Shown here piece after piece: positions 9,747 through 22,000 of a DNA stretch of 64,000 bases (the stretch's first letter is position 1; each line of letters starts with the position of its first letter). Origin of the DNA: Neoarius graeffei (taxonomy: Eukaryota; Chordata; Actinopteri; Siluriformes; Ariidae). The notes beneath the pieces are model-generated. The model saw only the letters and a program-made list of their open reading frames with translations. It did not search any database and had not been told where the DNA came from. The position numbers were made by a program, and so were the translations under genes. Location of the stretch: assembly GCF_027579695.1 (NCBI RefSeq), contig NC_083577.1:57463783-57527782 (forward strand). The letters are read 5' to 3'.

Positions 9747-11424
9747 CAGTCAAGCCAGAAAGTCTGCACACCCCTTTCACCTTCTCCACATTTTATTACG
9801 TTAGACTTATTCTACAATAAACTGAGTTAATTTTTTGCCTCAAACACCTACATACAATCACCAGTAATTACAAAGTGAAAACAGGTTTTTAGAAAATATA
9901 CAATTTTATTTTACTGACAAAAATAGGTTATTTAGGGGTTACATATCTGTACACACCCTTAGCCTGATATTTGGTTGATGCACCTTTGGCAGCCATTACA
10001 GCTTCAAGTAATTGCTGCCAAAGGTGCTTCGTATTATTACAAAGCTTGTAGCTTCATCTTGGGAAAGAAGCTACGAGCTTGGCACACTTGTTTCTGGACA
10101 TTTTTGCCTATTCCTCTTGGCATATTCTTGTAAGCTCCGTCAGGTTGGATGGGGAGCATCGGTACACAGCCATTTTCAGCTCCTTCCACAGATGTTCAAT
10201 TGGATTCAGGTCTAGGTTCTGGCTGGGCCACTCAAGGACATTCACAGACTTTCTCCGAAGCCACCCCTTTGTTCTCTTTGCTGTGTGCTTCGGGTCGTTG
10301 TCATGTTGGAAGGTAAACCTTCACCCCAGTCTGAGGTCCAGAGCATTCTGGAGCAGGTTTTCTTCAAGGATCTCAGTGTACTTAGCCACATTCATCTTTC
10401 CATCTATCAGGACTAGTCGCCCCGTTCTCGCTGCTGAAAAACATCCCCACATCATGATGCTGCCACCGCCATGCTTCACTGTTGGGATGGCATTAGCCAG
10501 GTGATGAGCGATGCCTGGTTTCCTCCAGACGTGACAGTTGGTATTCAGGCCAAAAAATTCAAATTTTGGTTTCATCAGACCAGAAAATCTTGTTTCCTAT
10601 GGTTTGAGAGTCCTCTAGGTGCCTTTTGGCAAACTCCAAGTGGGCTGTCATGTGCCTTTTTACTAAGGTGTGGCTTCCGTCTGGCCACTCTACCATAAAG
10701 GCCTGATTTATAGCGTGCTGCAAGATGGTTGATCTTCTGAAAGGTTCCCCCATCTCCACATATGGTGGAGCTCTGTCAGAGTGACCCTCAGGTTCCTGCT
10801 CACCTCCCTGGCCAAGGCCCATCTTCCCCGATCGCTCAGTTTGGCCAGGCAGCCAGGTCTAGGAAGATTCTTGGTGGTTCCAAACTTCTTCCATTTACGA
10901 ATGATGGTGGCCACTGTGCTCTTTGGGACCTGTAAAGCTGCAGCAATTTTTCTGCACCCTTCTCCAGATCTATGCCTTGACACAATCCTGTTTCTGAGGT
11001 CTGCAGATAATTCCTTTGACCCCATGGCTTGGAGTTTGCTCTGACATGCACTGTCAACTGTGGGACATTATACAGGCAGATGTTGGCAATCCCCAATCAT
11101 GTCCAATCAATTAAATTTGCCACAGGTGGACTCTAATTAAGTTGTAGAAATATTTCAAGCAGTATCTGTGGAAACAAAATGCATCTCAGCTCCCTTTTGG
11201 GTGTCATATCAAAGGGTGTGCACACTTGTATACATATGATATTTTACATTTTGATTTTTAATAAATTAGCACAAATGTCTAAAAATTTGCTTTCACTTTG
11301 TCATTGTGGGCTATTTTGTGTACAATTTTGTGACAAAAAATGAACTCAATCTATTGTAGAATAAGTCTAACATCATAAAACGTGGAGAAGGTGAAAGGGG
11401 TGTGGAGACTTTCCAGCTTGACTG
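9747..11424 (-). mobile_element. Near-complete Tc1-like transposon (1678 bp)
   Basis: Bounded by TA on both sides (9745-9746 and 11425-11426). Termini are CAGTCAAGCCAGAAAGTCTG and the inverted match ending in CCAGCTTGACTG. The terminal repeats extend about 200 bp and include inner copies of the CACACCCCTTTCACCTTCTC block. This is the IR/DR architecture of fish Tc1 elements. Confidence 0.9.
9966..11025 (-). pseudogene. Tc1-family transposase, frameshifted
   Basis: The N terminus is MGSKELSADLRNRIVSRHRS with a helix-turn-helix (PKSTVATIIRKWKKFGTTKN). The frame then shifts near 10750 to the stretch holding FWSDETKI (first Asp), near 10570 to [14 protein letters not shown], and again near 10315. 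The [13 protein letters not shown] second Asp and the PIE Glu region (10190-10310) are in the last frame. The C terminus ends near GASTKYQAKG. At least three frameshifts make it inactive. Confidence 0.85.
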
Positions 11425-11631
11425 TACATCCTGAGTCACATATTTTTGAATATCTTCTCTCGTGAGGAAATCAATTAATTGTTTTGATAAATGTGGGTAC
11501 TTTTTGTTTGTGAATGTGTCTATATAATAAAAAGAACATCACACGTTGGCTTAAAGATATGAAGTTTATCTTCTCGTGTTGAAAAACTTGCATTTTCATA
11601 CGAAATACATCACGGATCCGAGTGACATATG

Positions 11632-12603
11632 CTGTGTTCACACTTATACCGGTACGAAAGTGGTATAACTGTATCGATACAAAGTATACCGGTACAGTTT
11701 AGTGCATCTGTCCACACTAGCGAGAAATGTTTGCGGTTTTCTTTCACATAAGTTGAAATGCGCGTGCGCGAAATGTTTCCGTGGTTACCGAGTAACTTCC
11801 TTCCGAGAATATGGCGGATGAAACAACGTGTGTGTGCTTTTTGTTGTCAATGTACAGTCTGTATTTCTGGTGGTCATTTATTCAGTCGAATCGTATAAAA
11901 CGCGCGAGGCAGTTGAGAAAGAAACAAAGAAAACGAATCTCCCTTTCTCCCCCTCACTTTCTCCCTCTTCCCTTCTCTTCCCCTCCCTTTCTCCCTCTTC
12001 CCTTCTCTTCCCCTCACTTTCTCCCTCTTCCCTTCTCTTCCCCTCCCTTTCTCCCTCTTTCCTTCTCTTCCCCTCCCTTTCTTTCCCTTTTCCCCTCTTC
12101 CTCCTTTCTTCCTCCCTCTTTCCTCCTCCCTCCTCTTCCCCTCACTTTCTCCCTCTTCCCTTCTCTTCCCCTCCCTTTCTCCCTCTTTCCTTCTCTTCCC
12201 CTCCCTTTCTTTCCCTTTTCCCCTCTTCCTCCTTTCTTCCTCCCTCTTTCCCCCTCCCTCTCCCCCCCCTTTCTTTGCTCCATGTAGCTCCACGGTCGTT
12301 TTGAGCCATTTTGACGTTTTATTTACAGTTGGAAAGCACGGGCGTATTGTATTGTATGAATAACCCGGAAGACGTAGGAATGGTTCATTGCACTTGCGCA
12401 TTATATTTGTATCGATACAGAGCCGCTTCATTTGTCCACACTGCAGCGAAGCGCTACAGTACCGATACGAAACCCATACATTTGTGGGTTTCGTACAGAT
12501 ACAGTTATACCGCTACAGTACCGGTATAGTTGCTAGTGTGGACAGGTGTTGCGGTACGAAAGTAGTTTTGTATCGGTACAAAACCCCTAGTGTGGACAGG
12601 GTA
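11632..12603. mobile_element. MITE of about 970 bp inserted into the foldback element
   Basis: Ends GTGTTCACACTTATACCGGT on the left and, reversed, TGTCCACACTAGGGGTTTTG on the right, with further inverted GTACCGATAC-type motifs at both ends. ATAT before and after fits a short target duplication. The boundaries are set by comparison with the uninterrupted copy at 36600-37010. Confidence 0.65.
11940..12268. repeat. 330 bp homopyrimidine tract, minisatellite of TTTCTCCCTCTTCCC units
   Basis: Almost uninterrupted C and T on this strand, built from units such as CTCCCTCTTCCCTTCTC repeated in register. The long open frames on both strands here are by-products of low complexity. Confidence 0.92.
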
Positions 12604-12885
12604 ATATTTTCCGATATTTCACTCAGATGACATCAATCCCAGTATTTTATGGCTGACTTGACACGTGTTGTCAAAATGGCAAACCGGTTCAAAATTAAAA
12701 TTCTTTTAATTAACTTGCAGGTTTTTTTTGTTTGTTTTTCTTCTTTTTTTGTGGATGTGTCTATAAAATAAAACGAATAATACACAGTTGCGCGAAGATA
12801 CGAAGTTTATCTTTTCATATTGAAAAATATTTCACTCGTTTGCTCCACTCACTCGTGAATATATATACATTATCTATACTAGTGG

Positions 12886-14590
12886 CGGCTGGTAGGCTTT
12901 CAAACAGGGGAGGCTGGTTGGTTACGATATTTCCAGATTTTAAAAGAAAAAAGAAAAAAACACATAAATTTTGCCCATACTCTTGCCTCTGATCTGGCTG
13001 ATTGTTGGCAGCGTCACAAACTGTGAAATAACAGGTTCTTTTGGCCCATTAGCCTACTGTCCAATATACATGATGGTGGTGTTGGGGGGGGGTATATTTT
13101 AACATTTTATATTTTAAAATTGTGGCATGTTGTTTAAAAATTGATCATTATTGAAAGCAGCTCTTTATCAGGAACCTCAGCAGTAGCAGCAGAGTGTTCT
13201 GGAATAGGCACAAGCACTGACCTTGGGGAGCCAAACATAGAGCCGGGTGCCACACATTTCATTCAATGACACTTTCCCTATATTTTACTTATTTTGACTG
13301 AGAAATGTTTTATTGACAATTTTGATAACCCTTCACTTTTAATCCAGGTCTGTAGTGTGAAATGTTCTTGGCTGTGTTTTTGTTTAAAAATGTTTTCCAA
13401 ATTGTAGCTGTGTTTAATTCATATCCAGAAAAATATATATTCCAATATAATATACTATAATATAATTATAGTATTATATTATATTATAATATAATATAAT
13501 CACCATTTTAAATAGATTCTATATTTTTGGTCCATCCATGACATATTACTAAAGTAGCCTATTTACTGTTGTTGATGTGGGTCACTTGCTGTTAGCCAAT
13601 TCACTTTCTCGTATCAGGAGAGCTGAAAGGAACGAGTATTATTCCCTACCTTTTTCACCAAGTCAATTTGAGACGTTGGTCTACCCTGCTCTTTAATTTT
13701 CATTTTTTCCTCGAAAGGAAGACTGGCAAATGGCTTCGCCAAAATTAAATCAGCAATGCTTGGCATTCGTACGCAGCTTTCTTGCTAGCTGACTAGCCCC
13801 CTCAAGTTCAAGTTCAGTCACTCAAATAAACGAAATTTCTGGAACTAAGATAGCAAACTTGACAACACTATATTTACACTTTATTTACAATGAAAATATA
13901 TACAAACTAAAAAAGCTGGTAGAAACCGTATGTACTGAATGAAATCGAAATGTAAGCTGATCTCTTACAATACACCACAGCACTTGCAAATCCGCATGGG
14001 ACTGAACTGAAATTCACCGCTGCCTGTCTATATTTGAAACGAGCTGTCAATCAAAGAAAATATCCGGCTGCTTTCACCAATCACCAGTCTCCTTGCGGAA
14101 ACTGCCATGTCCCTCCCACTGTGAGGCTCGGAGTCCGTGGGGTGGGCGTTTTCGCAGTATTTGTCCAATAATCGTCTTGCATTTTGATATCGAAAAGCGC
14201 ATAGCTCCCAAATGCCATTGAAGTCCACTGAGGCTGGGAGTCCGGTGGGCGGGCGTTTTCGCAGTATTTGTCCAATAATCGTCTTGCATTTTGATATTGA
14301 AAAGCGCAGAGCTCCCAAATGCCATTGAAGTCCACTGAGGCTGGGCTGCATCGCGCTGTTATGAGGGGGAAAAACTCACGCACACATTAGGTGAACTGGG
14401 GAAAGTTATAACGGAATGATTTCGCACTGTAGTTGGGTTCAGCACATATTTCTATGATTCTGGATCTGAAATAGCAATGTTATAAGGTCGGCTATAACAT
14501 AAGCCTAGCGCAATTCATCCTACATGATGTTCGTCATTTTTAGAGGAGGCTGAGCCTCCCTCGTTGTCTTAGAGCAATCGCCCGTGATCT
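12886..14590. mobile_element. 1.7 kb non-autonomous DNA element, unclassified
   Basis: The left end CTAGTGGCGGCTGGTAGGC and the reversed right end (ATCACGGGCGATTGCTCTAA) are similar, and both lead into GAGGGAGGCT / GGGGAGGCT. Between them lie AT-rich DNA and a promoter-like stretch with tandem repeats. I see no transposase. Superfamily unknown. Confidence 0.5.
14124..14337. repeat. Two 107 bp tandem repeats
   Basis: AGGCTSGGAGTCC starts recur at 14124 and 14231, and AGGCTGGG again at 14338. Each unit holds GGCGTTTTCGCAGTATTTG and ATGCCATTGAAGTCCACTG. The open frames across it are repetitive for this reason. Confidence 0.92.
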
Positions 14591-14662
14591 ATACACATGC
14601 TTAAGTATTCGGAATACTCATAGCTACAAAAATACACACTTGTTCGTCCATATTCATTTTTT

Positions 14663-14997
14663 ACTGATGACGTTTACAGTTAGCATTTTCTCATGAACTT
14701 AAAAGCTGAGTTAAACACAAACCGAACCACAGGTATTTACTCCATAATGGGATCTAATTTGGATTTTCCCAGGAGGAAGAATGTCTAGTCAGGTTTCCTG
14801 TGGGGTTTCCTTATACCTTTGGAAGATAAGCAGTTCCTGGTGCAGGTTAGGATCATGTGAGAATCTCCTGTTCTCATTTACTTACCAAATAGCTGTGGTT
14901 GGGTTTGTGGTTAAGTCAGCTTTATACTTCATCAGAAAAAGCTAACTGTACAGTTTTTATTACTGTAAATGTCATCAGTAAAAATGTGTTTGGGGAA
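14663..14997. repeat. Inverted-repeat element with the 148 bp block as its loop
   Basis: The arms 14663-14732 and 14884-14997 are inverted copies (TTTTACTGATGACGTTTACAG against its reverse, and CAAACCGAACCACAG against CTGTGGTTGGGTTTG). The loop 14733-14880 is the block found inverted at 9324-9506. Confidence 0.75.
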
Positions 14998-15239
14998 ATG
15001 AAAAAATACAAGCATTGTGTAAGGTTAGGAAGGTGAATCCTGTCATAAGAAAATGTCAGAATGACTAACACCACACCACACGAAAGCAACATCTCTAAAT
15101 GTCCTAGTTGTGTGTGTTTACTGTATTTTGTAAACCTGAGACTTTTATAAAAAAAATTTCTAAAAGCTTACAATTTAACTCGAGTCAAGAGTTGTCTTTA
15201 TGACTGCAGTGTGAGGATCATAAACTTTATGTAATCATA

Positions 15240-15550
15240 AACTTGTTGCTTTCCTGTCTGGTCAGGAATTTCCACAAAGGGCGGTGTGTACAGTCAGCTT
15301 ACAGGAAGTGTTAGCATTAGCACTTCCACTCACAGATAGCCTAGGTACATAAAGTTCCACATTTACAGCGGATACAAATGAAGATGTGAAAAGAGTTCCA
15401 GAGGGGACACACACACACTTGTGCTGCTGCACTTCATAAGACGGAATAAAACATCAGACTCTAAAAGCTAATCCGTGTCCTGAAGCTCCTCTGAGCCTGA
15501 GCTGACGCTAGCAGGGTCTCGGCTGTGAGCGCGCGCTCCTCCGTGCTGTG
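15240..15550 (+). promoter_or_regulatory. Probable LACC1 promoter and 5' untranslated region
   Basis: It directly precedes the LACC1 start codon. An ETS-like ACAGGAAGTG is at about 15300-15309, and CG content rises sharply from 15480 into exon 1. No TATA box is convincing. The exact transcription start cannot be read from sequence. Confidence 0.4.
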
Positions 15551-16079
15551 ATGGCTGAGGTCATTCTGGCGGATCTGGTTCACGCGGACTGTCCTCGGTA
15601 CACGCGCTGTCTGCAGGAGCGCGTGACCAACTTACTCAACTCCCTTGGAAACGGCACAAGCGAGCCCGTTTACGTCATTCTCCGACAGCACGCGGGCTGC
15701 TCCGAGCAAATCACCGAGACCTGTCTTTCAGAGAACCGTGCTGGTCTGAACAGACGCGTCCGTGTGCTGACCGACAGCAGCCCCGTAGGCGCGCTGTACG
15801 CGTTCAAGCGAGCCGTGGACGAGCTGAACGTAAGACACGTGCACGTGATGACGTGTAGCACGCGGCGCGCGGAGCTGCAGGAGTGCGAGAAGCAGCTCTT
15901 CACCGAGCTCTACACCTTCACCTACAGCACCGTGCTGGACTGCACATCCTGCCCACTTGCACAGCTCAAACCCACCTGCCCCCGGCTCACCCAAATTAAA
16001 GAGCAAATCAGCGGATTCCTACAGCGCCTCCCAGCGCTCCGAGGAGAAATTGCTGTCCTCAAGTCTTCACTCATCTCAG
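15551..16079 (+). CDS. lacc1: LACC1 coding exon 1
   Basis: 176 codons plus one base. The donor CTCAG|GTGCG is at 16080. The split codon becomes Asp when joined to exon 2. It ends in [18 protein letters not shown], which matches the family. A SINE begins only 38 bases downstream of the donor. Confidence 0.93.
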
Positions 16080-19000
16080 GTGCGTTTCACTGAAGGAGCA
16101 CAGGTGTGTCCAGGCTTCTCATCCCCTCATCTCTAGCCGCTTTATCCTTCTATAGGGTCGCAGGCAAGCTGGAGCCTATCCCAGCTGACTACGGGCGAAA
16201 GGCGGGGTACACCCTGGACAAGTCGCCAGGTCATCACAGGGCTGACACATAGACACAGACAACCATTCACACTCACATTCACACCTACGGTCAATTTAGA
16301 GTCACCAGTTAACCTAACCTGCATGTCTTTGGACTGTGGGGGAAACCGGAGCACCCGGAGGAAACCCACGCGGACACGGGGAGAACATGCAAACTCCACA
16401 CAGAAAGGCCCTCGCCGGCCCCGGGGCTCGAACCCAGGACCTTCTTGCTGTGAGGCGACAGCGCTAACCACTACACCACCGTGCCGCCGTGTCCAGGCTT
16501 ACAAAAAAAAAAAAAACTGCTTCAACAACTGCCCTTCTATAAAGTCAGATTCAGATAAGTGGCTTTTCTGTTCTTTTCTAAGTGCAGATGTTGAAATTAC
16601 TGTGGCGATTGTACAGATGTAGTAGATAGACATTAAGTCGAAAACATCTGGAGCAGTAGTTATCTCATCTCATCTCATTATCTCTAGCCGCTTTATCCTT
16701 CTACAGGGTCGCAGGCAAGCTGGAGCCTATCCCAGCTGACTACGGGCGAAAGGCGGGGTACACCCTGGACAAGTCGCCAGGTCATCACAGGGCTGACACA
16801 GAGACACAGACAACCATTCACACTCACATTCACACCTACGGTCAGTCACCAGTTAACCTAACCTGCATGTCTTTGGACTGTGGGGGAAACCGGAGCACCC
16901 GGAGGAAACCCACGCGGACACAGGGAGAACATGCAAACTCCGCACAGAAAGGCCCTCGCCTGCCACAGGGCTCGAACCCAGACCTTCTTGCTGTGAGGCG
17001 ACAGCAGTAACCGCTACACCACCGACCAGGGGGCACATCTGATAGTAAACTGAAAACTGAGAACAACTGTTTAAATAGATGGTGGGTGTAGTGGTTAGCC
17101 TCACAGCAAGAAGGTTCTGGATTCCAGCCCAGCAGCTGGCAAGGGCCTTTCTGTATGGAGTTTGCATGTTCTCCCCGTGTCCACGTGGGTTTCCTCCGGG
17201 TGCTCCGGTTTCCCCCACAGTCCAAAGACATGCAGGTTAGGTTAACTGGTGGCTCTAAATTGACCGTAGGTGTGAATGTGAGTGTGAATGGTTGGTTGTC
17301 TATGTGCCAGCCCTGCGATGACCTGGCGACTTGTCCAGGGTGTACCCCGCCTCTCACCCATAGTCAGCTGGGATAGGCTCCAGCTTGCCTGCGACCCTGT
17401 AGAACAGGATAAGCAGCTGCAGATGATGGATGGATGGATGGATGGATGGATGGAATAAGTTATGGTTCTTGGTCTCTAGCAATCCTCCACATCTGTAGTG
17501 GATTTCAACACTGGACAGAGAAAAGAACAGAAAACCCATTTACTTGAGGACACTTCAAGACTGACTTAAAGTCACTTTAAGGACACTTGTTGGGACAGTG
17601 ATAATCATTTATGTGTAAAAAAAAACACTAATTCATTCTTTAAAACTGTTGATGAATTAAACTGTTCGTCTGTATTAGTATAAATATGCAGGTGATTATA
17701 GGAAATCGCACACGCTGATTGGTCGAGAAATGCAGACTTTTTCTAGATTATCACCTCGAGCGACTCGGCAAAATGGCGGCCAAGCGCTTTGTCACCGTAA
17801 GTGAGGAAGAATTACAAATTATGAAAGAAAATGCTGTTCCTAAAAGCACTAAAGATGCTATGAAGTTTGGTCTAAAACTATTCAAAGGTAAGATGGAATT
17901 GTGATTTATTTTGTCTACTTCAAAACAAAGTATTTTATGTGACTCGGTGTAGATAAGTGACACAAGTCTACGCCGCACCGTTATTACATTTGCATGCCGC
18001 TTTTGAAGTTTGAAATAAATTAGTTTTTAAATATGACTTTTTAAAAAAAATAATCACCTGTGTATTTATGCTAAAACAATTATCTGTGTCAGGCTCAGTG
18101 AATATCGGTGAGTAATAACCTCGACTTTGTCTCGGTTATTGTTCACCAATATTCATTTCGCCTTCAGTGAATAATTGTTAATTATTCATCCTTTCAGAAA
18201 TCTCACTACTTTTTTCTAAGGAAGGAATTTCCAAGGAATTGTATATGAACAGACTAATTAGTTGTTGTTTTACTAATGGAACTTTTCAACTATGTTGCGA
18301 AAACAAAAATATGGCTAAATGTGTTTTTTTCTTCCTTGTTTCTGCAAAGATTGCTTTGCACACGGCTTCACCACAAGAACAGGTGGAATTTCCTACATCA
18401 GCACCCTGAGCTCTCTAAACCTGTTCAGCAGTTCTCGTCGCAGAGACTCGCGCGCCATAGTGGCCGAGAACATACGTCGCCTTGGCTTGCATGCTGGCTT
18501 TCAGCCTCACCAGTTCCATCTCCTCAAGGTGGGACTCCTGGCCTTGCACTGACTTCACTTGAAATAACAAATCTATGAAGCACAGCAAAATAAAACCACC
18601 TGAGCTACTCAAGCATTGATTCATGTTTCCATGAAGGTTTCTTTCTTTTTCCATACCAGCTTATTTACATGTATAGCATTCAGTTTGTAATTGTACATAT
18701 CCATATACTTCTTATGCTGGGATCAGATTGCACAATATTTATGTCTTTCATGATGGTTACCATGGCAGATTAAGCAATCATAGTGCCATAGATTCTTGCT
18801 ACGTCTTGGTCAGGAGACTGGCAACACTACAAGTTTAACCCCGACCAATCATCGTTCGTGTCCTTGCTTGTCATCAGGGAGGAGGGACAAGAAATTGGTA
18901 ATCATGACTACAGAAGGAACTTCAAGGAACACGTCGTAGGAGTTGTCGCACTAGGAGAGAAAATTAAAAAAATTCTGACATGCTAGACTTTTCGTCAGGG

Positions 19001-22000
19001 TATCATGAGGCATCTTACATCACTCTTGTTTGATATGTCACGGTACAAGGCCCATTCATCGTTCCTGAATTTGTCGGTCATGATAAAATCGTGTCAGAAT
19101 TGGACTGAATTTATGTAGTCTAATCCCAGCATTAGATAATCTAATCTGAGTGTCAGTTATTATTTCTTTTTTTTAATCTGTACGACAGTGGATCTGTGTA
19201 TTTACACAGTTCGTTAAGAAATCTAACACAAGCTCTTGCAGGCATTACTGTTTAAACCCTGCCTCTGTGAGACATGTGAATTCTGGTTGAAGTTGTTGTG
19301 CAATATATCATACCGTATGCCTTTACATTTTATGATGACTCAATAGATTTTGCAATATATCATATGCCTTTACAGTTTGTCATGATCCAGTAGTTAAGTT
19401 ACTACCTGAGAAAGACTTTTCAGCAAACTTGACATAGTTTATTTTTCAAAAAAAAAAAAGCATTATTATATATCAATTTAAATTGGAGTTTCTATTTCTG
19501 TCTGCCAGGTTAACCATGCCAGCGATGTGTGGGTAATGAATAAGCCAGAACCTGAGAACTATGATGGCATTGTGACTAATCAGCCAGGTGTTGTAATAGC
19601 AGCCCCAGGAGCTGACTGTATGCCTCTACTTTTTGCTGACCCTGTGCGAAAGGTCATTGGAGTCGCACATGCAGGTGACTTACCCCATGTTCCACTTTTA
19701 CTTTCACATCTACATCAAATAATGAACAACTGTCTGCTTTTCTGAGTGTGGGCTTAGAATGGAAATTATCTCAGTTCCTCGTAAGTTCCACAGTAATGGT
19801 GAATATATTTGAACAGTATTAAAAATTACATTTAAGTCCTGAAGGACTTGCATATATTTATTCCCTTCCCAAGCTAGTACAGCCATTAACTTAGTATGCT
19901 AGAAAAACATTTCTTTCAAGACAATTCATGTGTATAAAATCCCAACTCATCCAAAGAATTGAAGAATCTCCTGATGTTTATAAAATTAGCTATCTACTGA
20001 AACACAAGTTTTTGAAAAACACGTCATATGTATCTGACAGGAGACAGCTTTAATGTTGTGTTTTTATATTTGCCATTGTGGCTATTGATTTGCTGTCATG
20101 CACCATGACTTTTTTTTTGTGTGTGTGTATGTATATATAATATTTTTTTTCCTCATGCATTTTTATTACATGTTTAACAAGCAAATTTGCTGTTTATTAT
20201 TTTTCAGGGTTCTACAGATTATAACATAGTAGAACTCAGATTATTTAAAGGAACAGTCCACCGTACTTCCATAATGAAATATGTTCTTCTCTGAATTGAG
20301 ACGAGCTGATCCGTACCTCTCCAAGCTTTGCGCGACCTCCCAGTCAGTCAGACGCGCTGTTACTCCTGTTAGCAATGTAGCTAGGCTCAGCATGGCCAAC
20401 GGTATTTTTTGGGGCTGTAGTTAGATGCGACCAAACTCTTCCGCGTTTTTCCTGTTTACATAGGTTTATATGACCAGTGACATGAAACAAAGTTCAGTTA
20501 CACAAATTGAAACGTGGCGATTTTCTATGCTATGGAAAGTCCGCACTATAATGACAGGTGTACTAACACCTTCTGCGCGCTTCGGCAGCGCATTGATACG
20601 GAGCTCAGATATCAATGTGCTGCCGAAGCGCGCAGAAGGTGTTAGTACGCCTGTCATTATAGTGCGGACTTTCCATAGCATAGAAAATCGCCACGTTTCA
20701 ATTTGTGTAACTGAACTTTGTTTCATGTCACTGGTCATATAAACCTATGTAAACAGGAAAAATGCAGAAGAGTTTGGTCGCATCTAATTACAGCCCCAAA
20801 AAATACCGTTGGCCATGCTGAGCCTAGCTACATTGCTAACAGGAGTGACAGCGCGTCTGACTGACTGGGAGGTCGCGCAAAGCTCGGAGAGGTACGGATC
20901 AGCTCGTCTCAATTCAGAGAAGAACATATTTCATTATGGAAGTACGGTGGACTGTTCCTTTAAATCATGTATAATAGATGTATCAGTGTTTAATATATTT
21001 ATTCCAGCAGAAATGCTTTTGTTGATTGTTCTTTTGAGAAATGGTCTTCACTGAAGAGGTTAACATTTTTTAAAATTTTTGTTATAGGAATAATAAATAG
21101 TAACGGATTTTTGTAAATAAGCACAATTCTTCAGATTACTTTTTTTTGCTGGATGTAAAAACACAACTGAATGCTAGTAACAAGTCCAACTCTAACATGA
21201 TGCTTATTTTGTTTCCCTTGCCACTTCTCTATAGGCTGGAAGGGAACCCTCATGGGAGTTGCCATGGCAACAGTAAATGCCATGGTGCGGGAGTTTGGCA
21301 GTGAGATCGCTAATGTGGTGGCTGTGATTGGGCCTTCTGTTGGACCCTGCTGTTTTACTCTGGAACAAAATTCAGCAAGAAAGTTCCAGACCATTCATCC
21401 AGACTGTGTCCGAGACATGGAGTCACCCATGCCTTATGTGGATATCAGACTTGCCACTAGGTAAAAAAATATATATATATATGAAGCGAGAGCGATACTG
21501 TTTGGGTTTCAAATGATCTATACTCTGGAAATTTTTAATATTAATTTTAGTGAAAGTCCATTACTCGTATGTTTGGGAGATGTCACATGATTAGAAAATC
21601 TGGTCATTTACACAAAATAAAGGTGATTGATTATATACTGTATAAAAAATGACTTCATAGCAATCCTGGCCAAAAAATGAAATAGAATACGAAACGTGTA
21701 ACAGGATGTACACAGTAGTAAGACTAACAAAAATGATTTATCAAGAAAAGTGCTGAAATATTAATTTTGTTGCCATTGATGTCATCCTAGGAGGAACAGC
21801 ACTTTGTAGCTTTGCTGAAACCTGTCCTGCTCTCTTCTCTAACTCATGTTTTAGGGTCCTCCTGGAGAAAGGCGGTCTCCTCCCAGAGCACATCCAGGAT
21901 AACACAGTGACAAACAGACCCAACGTCACCCTCTGTACTTCCTGCCATCCTGACTCCTTCTTCTCCCATGTTCGAGATGGCCTCAACTTTGGCACTCAGA

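Larger units (their letters stand above)
11446..12870 (+). mobile_element. Foldback DNA element, copy A, interrupted
   Basis: The flanks 11446-11630 and 12605-12870 join into one element that matches 36600-37010 in reverse orientation. Shared blocks include GAACATCACACGTTGGCTT, GATATGAAGTTTATCTTCTC and ATTAAAATTCTTTTGATTAA-like sequence. Each end carries a similar inverted unit (AAGTTTATCTT near both ends). No coding capacity is seen. Confidence 0.75.
17640..18185 (+). mobile_element. Short element carrying a DUF3504-type first exon
   Basis: Inverted blocks near TAAATATGCAGGTGATTA (17681-17698) and TAATCACCTGTGTATTTA (18051-18068) bracket a CG-rich promoter and a short exon. A long hairpin closes the right side (18077-18182). 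It lies wholly inside LACC1 intron 1. Confidence 0.55.

Noticed and set aside
11811..12431. Frames of 158-185 codons rich in Phe/Pro/Ser or Lys/Arg/Gly/Glu
   Set aside because: They come from the pyrimidine minisatellite and are low complexity in every frame.
14028..14383. Three overlapping repetitive frames of 83-107 codons on the minus strand
   Set aside because: They are products of the 107 bp tandem repeat; the repeated peptide has no known family.
16842..17357. 171-codon minus-strand frame in LACC1 intron 1
   Set aside because: It runs through the two inverted SINEs and has no conserved domain.
20466..20742. Nearly identical 90-codon open frames on both strands
   Set aside because: They exist because the DNA is a palindrome; the peptide has no recognised relative and lies inside a LACC1 intron.
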